Below are positions 53,938 to 54,129 of a stretch of DNA of 54,129 nucleotides, one piece after another. This DNA is from an uncultured Lachnospiraceae bacterium (GTDB lineage Bacteria; Bacillota; Clostridia; Lachnospirales; Lachnospiraceae): contig CAJTMC010000027.1 in assembly GCA_910577115.1 (NCBI GenBank), positions 1-54,129 of the forward strand, in the 5' to 3' direction. Position numbers and translations under genes: made by a program. Below the pieces are notes generated by a model that was not told where the DNA came from, ran no database searches, and saw nothing but the letters and a program-made list of their open reading frames with translations. The first letter of the stretch is position 1. Each line of letters opens with the position of its first letter.

Positions 53938-54085
53938 TTCAAGTGTTGCATCCCAGCTGCATAACTTTTAATACTTATCTTCCGTCATACTACATCAGAT
54001 TCTTTTATGACACTAAGGAACTGTTAAAGAATTAATCTTTACATCTGACTTGTCTAAATCTTCTTATGCCGCGTTGTCGTCAATC

Positions 54086-54103
54086 GGCGTACCCCAGTAC
54101 GCC
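54086..54103. other. 7-bp GC-rich hairpin with tetraloop
   Basis: GGCGTAC (54086-54092) and GTACGCC (54097-54103) around CCCA. It lies in an otherwise gene-free 190 bp at the right edge, next to a purine-rich segment. No T-run in phase. Possibly part of a larger structured RNA or repeat that continues beyond the window. Confidence 0.4.
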
Positions 54104-54129
54104 TCATTCCTCCGCCTTGCATAAAAAGA

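Overview
The window looks like chromosomal DNA from a low-to-mid GC Firmicute of the Clostridia, most likely a member of the Lachnospiraceae. The evidence is the clostridial forms of AspS, GalT and DUF4364, a SpoVAD homologue, the rho-rpmE-yqhQ-prmC-prfA order, and strong AGGAGG ribosome binding sites. There are no ribosomal or tRNA genes, no CRISPR array and no intact insertion sequence. Almost every gene lies on the minus strand. The plus-strand exceptions are an orphan 200-residue gene (2253), a flavin reductase (15491), and the malic enzyme and DUF4364 pair (35472-37157).

Region 1-8.2 kb is accessory. It holds an L,D-transpeptidase with a repeat tail that runs off the left edge, an orphan gene between two decayed Rpn-type nuclease genes, a flavodoxin fusion with its PadR regulator, a chemotaxis receptor and a nitroreductase remnant. 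8.4-14.5 kb is gltB-gltD (glutamate synthase) behind a strong promoter and a leader terminator. 14.7-16 kb has a small exported YxeA-like protein with a 26-codon upstream ORF and an array of 11-bp operator-like repeats, diverging from the flavin reductase. 16-19.5 kb is a decayed BcgI-like restriction-modification pair, with one frameshift in the nuclease-methylase gene and two in-frame stops in the specificity gene. 19.7-20.9 kb has two small conserved or unknown genes.

21-26.2 kb is aspS-gatC-gatA-gatB, which supplies tRNA-dependent amidation. 26.5-28 kb is a second chemotaxis receptor. 28.2-33.2 kb is rho-rpmE-yqhQ-prmC-prfA (termination, ribosome and release-factor functions). 33.4-35.3 kb is an aldose-epimerase remnant and a MATE transporter. 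35.5-37.2 kb is malic enzyme and DUF4364. 37.2-43.1 kb is a tight minus-strand operon: acyl-CoA ligase, PocR-domain pseudokinase, degenerate-GGDEF/EAL protein and rarA. Then come a solitary spoVAD and trpS. 45.9-52.6 kb is a galactan/galactose locus: HAD phosphatase, cytoplasmic GH53 galactanase, galT and an AraC regulator, followed by a DUF3863-like protein and an overlapping zinc-ribbon protein. 52.6-54.1 kb is debris, including a PD-(D/E)XK nuclease fragment.

The most unusual structure is a roughly 90-bp double-hairpin element present three times (24.4, 43.2 and 48.1 kb). Each copy sits exactly at the stop codon of a minus-strand gene and lacks the U-tract of an ordinary terminator.
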